Positions 13,497-23,661 of a stretch of DNA of 64,000 bases are shown here, one piece after another. The position numbers and the translations under genes were made by a program. The notes beneath the pieces are model-generated. The model was not told where the DNA came from, ran no database searches, and saw only the letters and a program-made list of their open reading frames with translations. Source of the stretch: Phaseolus vulgaris (Eukaryota > Streptophyta > Magnoliopsida > Fabales > Fabaceae); the NCBI RefSeq assembly GCF_000499845.2, contig NC_023758.2, positions 33,578,608-33,642,607 of the forward strand, read 5' to 3'. Position 1 is the stretch's first letter, and each line of letters starts with the position of its first letter.

Positions 13497-14879
13497 TGAA
13501 AAGAGAAAAGGAAAAGAAGTGTAGTAAGCAAAAAAATGAAATGAATGAGGCTGCAAAAGGAAATTCCCACTAAGAAATTCTTTATGATAAGGAAAGAATT
13601 ATTTTATATAAAGAGAGGGTGGTGAGGCGGCGAATGATTGGCAACTCGCAAAAACACAAAGTGGATCAACTCCATGCAACCTTCTCCTTAGTGGAATTGC
13701 TTTTCATTTCTTTAATTAATCAATGAAAAGTTTACAAAATGTTTTTCCCTTATTCCCCTCTCTACACGATTCTTCTTTACCCCTTCTTCTTTTTTCTAAT
13801 TTTTTACTTTTCACTTTGCAAATTTTCACTCTTCTTACCTCTTCTACTATGCATAGTGATGGTCTTAATAATGTTGAGAACTTAGAATGATAATAAATAA
13901 GTTCACTGGCATATTATATTATTAATTAATAAATTAAGTAATAGTCATCGGTTAGGAATTAGAGACTATGCTAATCTAGATCCTTTTTAAGTAGAAGATT
14001 CTTTGTTAGTCAAATATTATTACATGTATTCAAATGTTCGACAAATTAAGGGTAGAGCATATATAAGATGAGTACAGAATATAAGAGTTTATTTGATATT
14101 GATGACTTTTTACAATAAGTGTACCGCGTTGTCAGAAATAATAATGTGTCCTTAAGGACGGATGTCAAACCTATAAGGAACCGTTAAATATTCAAGTAAA
14201 AGTTCCGCTAAATATAAAACAAAATAATAAAAGTTTGTTGGGATGACAATGATTAACAAGAAAACAAAGCAAAAAGTTGTTGCTTCAATTGGAAAAATAA
14301 GGATTGAGTTTCATCTTTCTCACTCTTTTGTATTTAGATTAGCCTGATAATATTATGTCATTTGATTGATATTGATACCCGTATAAAAATCATTTATATT
14401 GATTTTTCGTATATTTATAAAAAAAACTTATAATCAAGCTCAGGTGTTAATAGCAATTAACATTTTAAGTCTATCCCTTTTAAGCTTTGTATATTCTCCT
14501 TCTGCCAATCATCTCCATTCTCCTTAGAATCCTGAAATCAACATCAAATTTGGGAATAAATCGTTCCTATTCAAATTAAAATCATAAAATATGTAAAAAG
14601 GTAGAAGTTCATAAATTAAAGATTATTTTATACTTATTTTAGCAATTAATACTCATAAGTGCCTATATTCTAATATGAAATATTAGTGAAATTTGACACT
14701 TATCAACTATCAAAGCTTGGAAGTGCAAAGAAAAAAGGCCAACATCAATTCACCATAAACAAATAATATAGACTCTAAACATTGATCAAGCCAAGTTCCT
14801 CTCGATTGAAGGAAGAGACATGAATGGCTCCCATATAGAAATTCATTGAAAATGGGGAATGCATCGAACAAGACAAAAA

Positions 14880-15385
14880 GATTATGCAAAAGAAGTGCTC
14901 TCATTTTGTAATTGTAGATGAGGAATTGTTCAAAGGACAATTGTGCCAAATATTTGAAGAGATGTATTAATTGTCAAGAGTATGGAAATAAGTTATATTT
15001 GAAAGACAAAGAGTTTCATCAAGTTAGTTCCATGTGGTCATTTGCAACATGGGGTATGGATAGGCTCATTCCCGCTTGATAAAGGCCATCACATGTTTAT
15101 GTTGGTAGTTATTGGTTATTTCACAAAGTGGATTGAGGTCGACCCCTTAGCCAACATCTCAACTAAGAATGTTTAAAACTTTGTTTGGAAGAATATTGTG
15201 TGCCAATATTGTATCCCCTATACAATTGTAACATAATGGACATCAATTCACCAATTGAAGCCTCATCACATTTTATGAAGGTCTCATCATATGACATATT
15301 ATTAATTCAGTTGAGCACCCTAAAACAAATACTCAAGCCAAGACAAACAATAAAGTTATCTTAAATGAGCTACAAACTTGGCCTC
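14880..15385 (+). pseudogene. Decayed Ty3/gypsy integrase
   Basis: Read in shifting frames, the segment shows the end of the integrase zinc-binding region (KYLKRCINCQEYGN at 14948). Next comes the catalytic-core entry (FATWGMDRLIP near 15040), then GYFTKWIEVDPLA. After a gap come SVEHPKTN and KVILNEL. This order matches plant gypsy integrases, where WGMD, YFTKW and EHPQTNGQ are landmarks. Several stop codons and frameshifts interrupt it. RT and gag are not recognisable upstream, so only a fragment of the element survives. Confidence 0.8.
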
Positions 15386-16690
15386 AACCTTCACCCTTTG
15401 TGCACATTGGCCTGAAGGGTTTAAGTGCAACATATCACACTCCAAGTGAAAAACTTATAAAGACATCAATTTTTCAATGTAGCTATGTCAACGCAACATT
15501 TAAAACCTGCAAAACACTCATGGTAAACTCATAGAAAGGAAAAAAGATGTGCACATCCGTGAACAAACACACATAGACACATATAGAAGAACTCATTTTG
15601 GGCTCCTTCCCTTCCATGGAAAACACTCTATGGCACAACAACGCTCAATGGAAACTATCCCGACCTCGACAATATTTGTCAACATGGGCACACTAGGCGA
15701 AAAAGACTCGACCATAGATGACCACCTATACTTAGAAAAGTACTTGGTCACATGTGTATCTCCCCAATCGTAACCTTACCTAAGGGGAAGGTTACTCTCG
15801 ATCTACTCTGCAACGAGGTCTCTCGCTTTGCCAAAAGCATAAGCTTGACACAACAACCCCATCTTAAAAGTAAAACTCGCATTTTCAACACCAACTGAAA
15901 ACTCACCATCATCACTCGATGACCACTCACTCAAAGAAACAGACATACTAGAAGAAAAAAACATGACTAACCTGGTAACATAAAGAATTCTCTGCACCTA
16001 GTCACTATTCAAATCTTAGGAAAGCCAAATGTGGTCTCATGAGAGTGACCCACCACATAGTTATAGCCAAAGAATCATGAACATCATGATGAACCACAAC
16101 CATTAGATGGATTGAAAAATGGTTAGCATTGAACGCCAGTCACACTTCCCAAAAAAGATGTCCCAAATCACCCACATCTTATCATAAACTATCAAGTATG
16201 TGCATCAACATGTCATCCATGACTTTTCGAGATTACATCTCTCGAGAGCCCGGGGACTAAGAGAAATAGGTAGCCAAAGTGGTCTCGACCAAAAAAATCT
16301 TGGGATGAGAGATTTTCTTTCAAATCTAAGGAGAAAATTTTTCTATCAAATCTTAAAAACTCTCAAACTAAAACTTTCTGAGTTTGGGGGATTAATGTAC
16401 TGTACATAGTTGAAATGGTCTCAAATGTACATGACCAAGACGACATTGGAATAATAATCAAAATGATCCAATAAACATATCCAAATACATATTGAAAACC
16501 TATAACAATATTCACTTACAAATTATACTCGTAATCAACAAATTAAACAATAATAATTCGATAAGAGACACAAATCTCACAAAGACTCGTTATAACTTTA
16601 TAAATAAGTTGACATATTTTATATGTATAAAAATATTTTAATAACATTTACAACTTATAAATACACGTATACTAACTTAAAAATGAGTAA
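15386..16690 (+). mobile_element. Possible 3' remainder of the same gypsy element
   Basis: The tract after the integrase relic is less A+T-rich than its surroundings. A purine-rich GTTTGGGGGATTA occurs near 16383, followed by TGTACTGTACA, which could be a polypurine tract and LTR start. A matching 5' LTR was not found, so this is an inference from position. Confidence 0.25.
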
Positions 16691-17514
16691 ATTTTGCATA
16701 TAACCCTATACTTAACTAAAAGAATTGCTATTTATATCCATTTGGACAAGAAGGTCTTGAAACACCACAGCATAAACATGAGAAATAGTATGATAATAGA
16801 AGAGGAGCCCCTCTTAACCCGTGTAAGAACACAGAATATGCTGAATAATGCAATGGCCTACTTCAATTGGGGGAATATTCTTGCTCCTAATCATATTGAG
16901 CCACTTGCTTTCACATATTGCTTTGTTATTCCTTAGAACATTGTTAAATACAACTCGTGGGCTTCTCATGTGGGTTTCTATGTGCTTCATTTTAGTCTTT
17001 TGTTTTTTATTTAAAATTTACCTGAAATTTATAAAATATTTCATTAAAGTAAATTTTGTATTTCATTTACATATTCTAATTTAAAACTCATTTATTATTG
17101 GACATACAAGTTAAAAATTACATAGTATGAATTTGTTTATATAAATGTTTTAAATATATTATTATCCTAAAATTTGGAAATTTCATTCTTTCTTTCACGG
17201 TATTTTGTTTATAGTGATTATTTCTGATCCAAATATGATGATATATAATAAAAGGCATTATTAATTGAGGCAGTTTCTTTTTTCCCTCCAACATGAGGTG
17301 TAATAGTGGATGTCTCGGCCCAGCATGGATGTCACTATTATTGGGTCTTTCATTAGGAGCTGATTCTGCCTGCACCATATCATATCTTTATTTGCACCCA
17401 ACATACTCACGTGAAATGTTCATTTTGTCCTTAATGATTTTAAATTTTTATTTTTTAGATATTTATATCCATAAGTCAAATAACAAAGTTCTAGATATAT
17501 AAATCCAGAACTAA
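16691..17514. other. Intergenic, nothing recognised
   Basis: Several short open frames overlap on both strands. None has recognisable domains or adjacent splice-compatible exons. Confidence 0.5.
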
Positions 17515-17790
17515 TATGTCACTTCTGGATTTCACCATCCGAAAACTTATTTGGACAGCATAAATGACTTTCTGGATGTCAAGATCCATAAGCAAACATA
17601 AATGAATTTCGGATCTTAATCTTCAGCACCATTTACAACACACCATTACGGATATAAAAATCAGGAACTCATTACTCACTTTCGAATATGACCATCCAGA
17701 AACTTAAATGAAATATGAAAATGACCTTCCGGATTTTGAAATCCAAAATGTATAAAAATGACTTCCAGATCTGAAATCCATAAGTAAATG
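17515..17790. repeat. Degenerate interspersed short motif array (GGAT...ATCC)
   Basis: A motif of the form CTTCCGGAT-x-TGAAATCCA recurs about six times with 30-60 bp spacing (for example near 17523, 17573, 17690 and 17730). Each unit is itself partly palindromic (GGAT followed by ATCC). The copies are well diverged. No coding potential. Confidence 0.5.
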
Positions 17791-18114
17791 TGTGAAAAGG
17801 GTAAAATAGGATTTTAAAATTTTTGTTGGGTGGTAGTCAAAATTGATTGGTTGCAGCAATTACCCAAGTTAGACCTGTTAAACATAATTTTACCTAGGGC
17901 TATTTCACTTCTTTAAGAGAATATTCTTGTGAAGACGTAGTTACAAAATCATCCCGAAGAGTGTATTCATCAATCTAACTTGTTGTTTCTATCGGGAAAA
18001 AAACACACTAATGTATATAAGTATCATTTGACTTGGTAAATACGTAATACTTTTTTTTTTCTTTGGGACAATTGTGATATCAAATATTAGGACAACAAAG
18101 TTTAAATCTTATCT
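17791..18114. other. Intergenic, nothing recognised
   Basis: Low-complexity A/T-rich sequence between two repeat blocks. Confidence 0.5.
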
Positions 18115-18528
18115 TAAAAAAAATTATTAAATAACAATCAAATTTATAGATAAAAAATAATGAATTACTAATAAATATTATTTTAAAGATTAAAAAATTA
18201 TTCGTATTTAAAATAGTTTCTATTATTAATAAAAATTTATAAAATAATTTTTAAATTGATATTTAAATTACTTATCAAAATTTTAGCTACAAATGTTTTA
18301 AAGACTAATAAATATTAATTTAGAATATAACTTAATAAATAAAAAAACTTTGATAACTAATAATTAGATACCAATTTATAAATTATTTTATAAATTTTAT
18401 TAATAATAGAAACTAATTTAAATACTAATAATTTTTTTTAGTTTATAAAATGATTTCTAATTTAATTAAATAATAACTAAGTATTTTGTCTTTAAAATTA
18501 ATTTATATTTAATATTTTTCTTGTCGCA
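18115..18528. mobile_element. Long foldback (CACTA-type MITE)
   Basis: The left half (TAGTTTCTATTATTAATAAA near 18219) is mirrored by the right half (TTATTAATAGAAACTA near 18400), giving two arms of roughly 200 bp. The right end reads TTTTTCTTGTCGC, a decayed form of the CACTA terminus TTTTCTTGTAGTG. The right arm, reverse-complemented, aligns with the copy at 9139-9391. There is no coding capacity. Confidence 0.6.
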
Positions 18529-19250
18529 ACCGTGTGTTTTTTTTGACATAATTTGATATAATATAACCTTTCTTGTGTGTGGGAGAAAAAAATTAATATT
18601 TTATTAAATTGAAATATTGGTGAAGAGGAGTGAATTGAATTATAAAAAAATCTCCAAAACTTAAAAAAAAGGAGTAAATATTTTTTAAATAAATTAAATT
18701 TGAGAATTTAAAATAATTTAAAGTTGTAATGATATTATATTCAAAGTTCTTTAGATTCTAAAGATGAAAGTAAGAGAAAACATAAAGAAATATTGGTTCC
18801 TCTCTCAGGAAGGTCTGCATATTTTAGATTTTGTCATTTGATATCCAAATTTTGATGATAAAAAATAAAGACAATTTTAATGTGTTTAATGTAGTTTATT
18901 TAATATGTCATGAACAATAGACGACGCTTGTTCTTTGCACTAAGCATCGTGTGCATAAACCTGTTTCATGAATGGTAACTGCTCAAATCAAGGACCAGTG
19001 AGACGAATGGCGCCACTGGGTTTTCATTTCAGATGGAGATACAGGTAGGTTTGCGCAGGTTCTTCATCTTCTTTCCCATGCTGAAAAGAAGAACAAGAAA
19101 TCAACAAAATAGAAATAGGTAAAATCAGCGGAAGAATGAAACAAAATTAAGAAATTGACAAAGATCAACGAAAGAGTGTAAGAGCAAGAAGAAGTAATTT
19201 CAAAAGAAAAATAATGAACAAAAGGCACAACAAAACTCTTATACCAACAC
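18529..19250. other. Intergenic flank of the TRIM/copia cluster
   Basis: No gene recognised. The last 32 bp (19219-19250) resemble 23630-23661 on the far side of the cluster; see the findings. Confidence 0.5.
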
Positions 19251-19538
19251 ATTAATCTCTAGTCGATGTGGGATCTCCAACACACTCCCTCACGTTGAGA
19301 CTACCAACTCGTGCGTAGAGATATATGTTATGGGTGGTCCGATAACGACCGATAGCGGGTGACCTGATAAACCCAACAAATAATCGCTAGGATAAGCTCG
19401 AAATAACTCTGATACCATGTTAAGAAGTGAACTTTAGGCTTAACTCAACCTCATAAAACCGGCTCAATGAAGTGAGGTTTGCATCCACTTATATACTATG
19501 AAAGATTTTAATCTCGAGTCGATGTGGAATCTCCAACA
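19251..19538 (-). mobile_element. TRIM retroelement, minus orientation, 3' LTR truncated
   Basis: Read on the minus strand: a 121-bp LTR (19538 to 19418, starting TGTTGGAGATTCCACATCG and ending CTTCTTAACA), then the primer-binding site TGGTATCAGAG (19417-19407). Next is a ~124-bp non-coding spacer and a purine-rich GTGAGGGAG. A second LTR starts TGTTGGAGATCCCACATCG at 19282 and is cut off near 19251. The size and lack of coding sequence fit a terminal-repeat retrotransposon in miniature. The PBS matches the initiator-tRNA-Met type. Confidence 0.75.
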
Positions 19539-19608
19539 TCACCTCATTGAGCCGGTTTTATGGGGTTGAGTTAGGCTTAAAACCCACTTCTTAACATGGT
19601 ATCAGAGC
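19407..19608. repeat. Large palindrome made by two head-to-head TRIM LTR+PBS units
   Basis: The left arm, 19407-19477 (starting CTCTGATACCATGTTAAGAAG), is the reverse complement of the right arm, 19541-19608 (ending CACTTCTTAACATGGTATCAGAG), with only a few mismatches. A ~63-bp spacer separates them. Both arms are LTR ends plus PBS, so the structure arises from opposed retroelements. Confidence 0.85.
19539..19596 (+). mobile_element. Truncated TRIM LTR serving as the left end of the copia relic
   Basis: 58 bp identical in type to the last part of the 123-bp LTR at 23507-23629 (CACCTCATTGAGCCGG ... CTTCTTAACA). It is followed directly by the PBS TGGTATCAGAGC at 19597. The first ~65 bp of the LTR are missing, replaced by the opposed TRIM copy. 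Confidence 0.75.
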
Positions 19609-22600
19609 ACCGATCTTGGTGTCATGACAACTTCTCCATTTTTATCCCCTAAATAAAAAAAAATCATGTATAGCAAAGAAGGCATGTCTGATACAAACCC
19701 CGTACAAGGCTTCAGTGCCGAGCAAATTCAGCAATTGGCAAAGGCTATTTACTCGCTCAACAATAATGGTAAAAGTGACACGTTTGTTAGCTCTGCAGGT
19801 CTGCTTGCCCATAACTTCTCTTCTATTTATGCTTTTACAAAACCATGGATTTTGGATAGCGGAGCAACGGTTCACATTGAATCTGATTCACAATTTTTCA
19901 CACACACTTCATCATCATTTATTCAAAATGTTAATCTGCCCACAGGCTCAACTGTGCCCATCTCATCTACGAGCACAATTAAATTCAATGACAAAATCAC
20001 TCTCAAATATGTTCTTTGTGTTCCTTCTTTTAATTTAAATCTCACATCCGTTAGTAAGATAATCAGTTCACTAAATTGTTTTGTCGTTTTTACTCCACAT
20101 GGTTGCGTTTTGCAGGACTTGGCCACGGGGAGGATGATTGGCTCGGGTAAACAACACGCAGGCTTGTACTACATGTCTCCTCTTCCAAACCAAGCTCCCG
20201 CATCTCAAATATCGACCGACCCTTATTTATGGCACAAGCATCTCAGAAATCCTTCTCCGGCGTGTCTACAACTTGTATCTTCCTTACTACCTATCCCTAT
20301 CAGTAAAAATCTCATTCCCATTCATAATAATGGTAGTATTTGTCCCAAAGCTAAACAGACAAGGCTACCCTTTCCTTTAAGCACAATAAAATCTCATTCT
20401 CCATTTAATTTATTGCATTGTGACATTTGGGGTCCTCATAAAACCCCAACTCATTTTTGGAGAAAACGTTTTTTTCTCACTATAGTCGATGACTATACTA
20501 TATGTACTTGACTATTTCTTATGAATCACAAATCTGAAACTCATCATCTCTTAGAGTCATTCATTACATTTGCACAAAATCAATTTCAGGCATCTACTAG
20601 AACCATCCGCATTGACAACGGACTGGAATTTATTTCAATGTATGATTTTTTTATCAAAAAAGTATTGAATATCAACGCACTTGCGTCTACACTCCTCAAC
20701 AAAATGGAGTAGTAGAACGCAAATATAGACACATTTTAAACACAGCACGAGCCCTCCTATTTCAGTCCAATTTACCATTAGAATTTTGGGGGAGAATGTG
20801 TTTTAACCGCCACATATATCATTAATCACTTGTCATTACCTTTACTAAAAAATAAATCACCTTTTGAGCTACTATGTAATCAACCACCTTCACTTTCTCA
20901 CCTAAAAACTTTTGGTTGCCTCTATTACACAACTGTTGTTTCACCTAAGCAAAAATTTGATCCGTGCACTCGAAAATGCATCTTCATTGGTTATCCTCAC
21001 AGTAAAATAGCATACAAATTATTTGATATAGATGCATGCACTTTTTTTACAAGTCGGGATGTCATCTTCCATGAAAGTGTTTTCCCATTCTGCCAACAGT
21101 CACAGACACAATCCTCACCTCCATTACAAGGTATTTTGCCCACTATTGACATTGACTTACCCACTCCTGTCCAACATTCACTCGATCAACCTTCTTCTCT
21201 TACTTATCACAATGCACCTGAACCTCCATCAAACCAACCTTCTTCTCCTACTTGTCACAATACATTTGAACCTCCATCAAACCAACCCTCTTCTCCTACT
21301 CGTCATAATGCACCTGAACCTCCATCAAACCAACCTTCTTCTCCTACTCGTCATAATACACCTGAACCTCCAATAGACCAACCTTCTTCTCCCATGCTAA
21401 GAAGTCTAGCACCCATTACCAAACCTTCTCCAACCGACCTTCCTGTTCGACGATCCAGTCGCACATCAACCCCACCTTCCTAGCTTCAAGACCATGTAAC
21501 GGGATCCCAAGCCAATCATTCGACCACTGCCCAAGACCGACCGAATGGAACCAGGTATCCTATGCATCATTTTCTTTCTAATTCACGATTTTCTTCTACA
21601 CATAGTGCATATCTTGCTAACATCACAACCACCAAAGAACCTCACACTTATGCTCAAGCTATCCTTGATCCAAATTGGCAAAAAACAATGGACGAAGAGT
21701 TTTTCGCCTTCCAGCTAAATCAAACGAGGACCTTGACACCGTTACCCGCTGGGCAGAAACTCATCGGATGCAAATGAGTCTATAAAATAAAGTACAACGC
21801 AAATGGTAGCGTTGACAGATATAAGGCGCGCCTTGTCGCAAAGGGGTACACTCATATTGAGGGTGTCGACTATTCTGAAACTTTTTCACCAACAACAAAA
21901 TTAACAACTTTGAGGTGTCTCCTCATCATTGCAGCAACCAGAAATTGGTTTACTCACCAACTAGATGTGCAAAATGCCTTCTTACATGACACATTGCATG
22001 AAATTATTTATATGGACTTGCCACCGGGCATCATTGACAGGGGAGAACATTGTATGTCGACTCAACAAATCCCTTTATGGTCTCAAACAAGCATGTCGGA
22101 CATGGTTTTCAACATTTTCTCATGTGATTAAATTTGTAGCATTTCAACAGTCCAAGACAGATTACTCTCTATTCACAAGACAAAATAACTCATCATTTAC
22201 TGCCCTTTTGATTTATGTGGATGATATTCTTTTGACAGAAAATGATTTGACAGAAATTAAGCGTGTTAAATATTGTTTATTACAACAATTTTGCATTAAA
22301 GATCTTGGAGACCTAAAATATTTTCTAGGGATTGAATTTCCCCCTTCCAAAGCTCGTATTTACATGTCCCAAAGAAAATATGCGCTTGATATTTTGTAGG
22401 ATATGAGATTCGTCCAGTCAAATTTCCAATGGAACAATACCTAAAACTGACACCAGACGATGGAGAGTTATTAAAGGATTCAGTCAAATACAGGCGACTC
22501 GTGGGAGGACTGATATACCTCACGTTACTCGACCTGACATAGCATTTTCGGTTCGGACCCTAAGTCAATATATACAGGATCCACGGAAACCTCATTGGGA

Positions 22601-23119
22601 TGCCGCAATTCGATTCCTAAAGTACATCAAAGGATCAATCGGGCAAAGATTGCTATTGCCATCCGAAAACAATCTAACATTGACAGCTTATTGCGACTCA
22701 GACTGGGAGGTTATCAGACAACTCGGAGATCAGTATCTGGGTATTGCTTTTTCTTAGTTCTTCTATTATCTCATGGAAGTCAAAAAAATAGACAAACATA
22801 TCAAGATCATCAGCGGAAGCAGAATACCGCGCGATGATACTGTTGCAGGATTTAAATGTGTCATGTAACTTGCCAACTCAACTTTTCTGTGACAATCAAG
22901 TGGCATTACATATAGCAACAAACCCAGTATTTCATGAACGCGCAAAACACATTGACATAGACTGCCACATTGTGCGAGAAAAATTACAAGCTGGATAATC
23001 AGTCCTTCATATGTATATCAACTCACAAATATTTTTATGAAGGCACTGAGCAAAGAACGGTTTTTGACGCTACAACAAAAGTTGGGGTTCATGATCTTCA
23101 CCTACCAACTTGAGGGGAG
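19597..23119 (+). pseudogene. Dead Ty1/copia retrotransposon internal region (gag lost, pol decayed)
   Basis: After the PBS (19597-19608) there is almost no gag. Pol then follows in copia order. The protease has the motif WILDSGAT near 19850. The GAG-preintegrase has LYYMSPL and LWHKHL near 20165-20240. The integrase includes HCDIWGPH and IVDDYT (to the stop near 20510), then IRIDNGLEF, TPQQNGVVERK and KTFGCLYY (20600-20930). Next are a proline-rich linker and RT pieces ([47 protein letters not shown] and the catalytic YVDD near 22217). RNase H follows to about 23000 ([13 protein letters not shown]). At least six stops or frameshifts break it, so it cannot make a working polyprotein. It ends with the polypurine tract TTGAGGGGAG at 23110-23119. 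Confidence 0.93.
21187..21396 (+). repeat. 48-bp tandem repeat coding for 16-residue units inside the copia linker
   Basis: Four full units start at 21187, 21235, 21283 and 21331, with a partial fifth at 21379. Each encodes a variant of QPSSPTRHNAPEPPSN. The unit length is a multiple of three, so the frame is kept. The array lies between integrase and RT. Confidence 0.92.
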
Positions 23120-23367
23120 TATTAAGGAAATAATAATTATCAAATTATATGCAATTATTGTATGCAATATTGTACGATATTTTACCCAATTATATGCAAT
23201 TAATTTAATAATGATAGAATCTCATGATTAGGATCCCTACCTAATTAGATTGTAATTTAGAGAGAGAAACTCCCTATATATTTCCTATACATAAAGTGAT
23301 GTAACCATGCACATAAAAGAATAAGAAACATCTCTTCTTCTTACCATTTTTTTATCATTTTCTTATA
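23120..23367 (+). mobile_element. 3' LTR of the copia element
   Basis: 248 bp directly after the polypurine tract, starting TATTAAGGAAATAATAATTA. It contains a promoter-like CTATATATTTCC near 23273 and ends CATTTTCTTATA. The expected TG...CA ends have become TA...TA. There is no matching 5' copy: at the left end a TRIM LTR occupies that position. Confidence 0.75.
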
Positions 23368-23629
23368 TGGTATCAGAGTCATTTCGAGTCTATCCTAGCG
23401 AGTATTTGTTGGGTTTATCAGGCCACCCGCTATCGGACCACCCGCTATCGGACCACCCATAACATATATCTTCACGCACGAGTTGGTAGCCTCGGCGTGA
23501 GGGGTGTGTTGAAGATCCCACATCGACTAGAGATAAGGACATTTCATTGTAGATATAAGTGGATGCAAACCTCACCTCATTGAGCCGGTTTTATGGGGTT
23601 GAGTTACGCTTAAAGCCCACTTCTTAACA
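23368..23629 (+). mobile_element. TRIM internal region and complete 123-bp LTR
   Basis: It starts with the PBS TGGTATCAGAG directly after the copia LTR. The 139-bp internal region is closely similar to that of the minus-strand TRIM at 19.3-19.4 kb (TTATCAGG..CACCCGCTATCGG, ACGAGTTGGTAG). Then comes the polypurine-like GTGAGGGG and a full LTR, 23507-23629, beginning TGTTGAAGATCCCACATCG and ending CTTCTTAACA. Confidence 0.8.
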
Positions 23630-23661
23630 CAAAAGGCACAATAAAGCTCCGATACCATAAC

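Larger units (their letters stand above)
9392..14879. other. Gene-poor A+T-rich stretch
   Basis: No host gene recognised. A G-rich tract lies at 13464-13496 and a 62-codon open frame at 10594-10782; both are listed separately. The rest is low-complexity A/T sequence. Confidence 0.6.

Noticed and set aside
15748..15997. Two overlapping minus-strand frames downstream of the gypsy relic
   Set aside because: They overlap each other in different frames within degraded transposon sequence and show no domain.
9139..18528. A single 9.4-kb CACTA element bounded by CACTACAAGAAAA (9139) and TTTTTCTTGTCGC (18528)
   Set aside because: The 18-kb copy already has both arms, so it is a complete foldback by itself. 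The 3-bp flanks do not match (CTT at the left, no CTT at the right), and no CACTA transposase lies between.
21032..21376. Leu-rich repeat-like protein frame
   Set aside because: It is an out-of-frame reading of the 48-bp repeat in the copia linker; the true frame gives the Pro/Ser repeat that continues from integrase.
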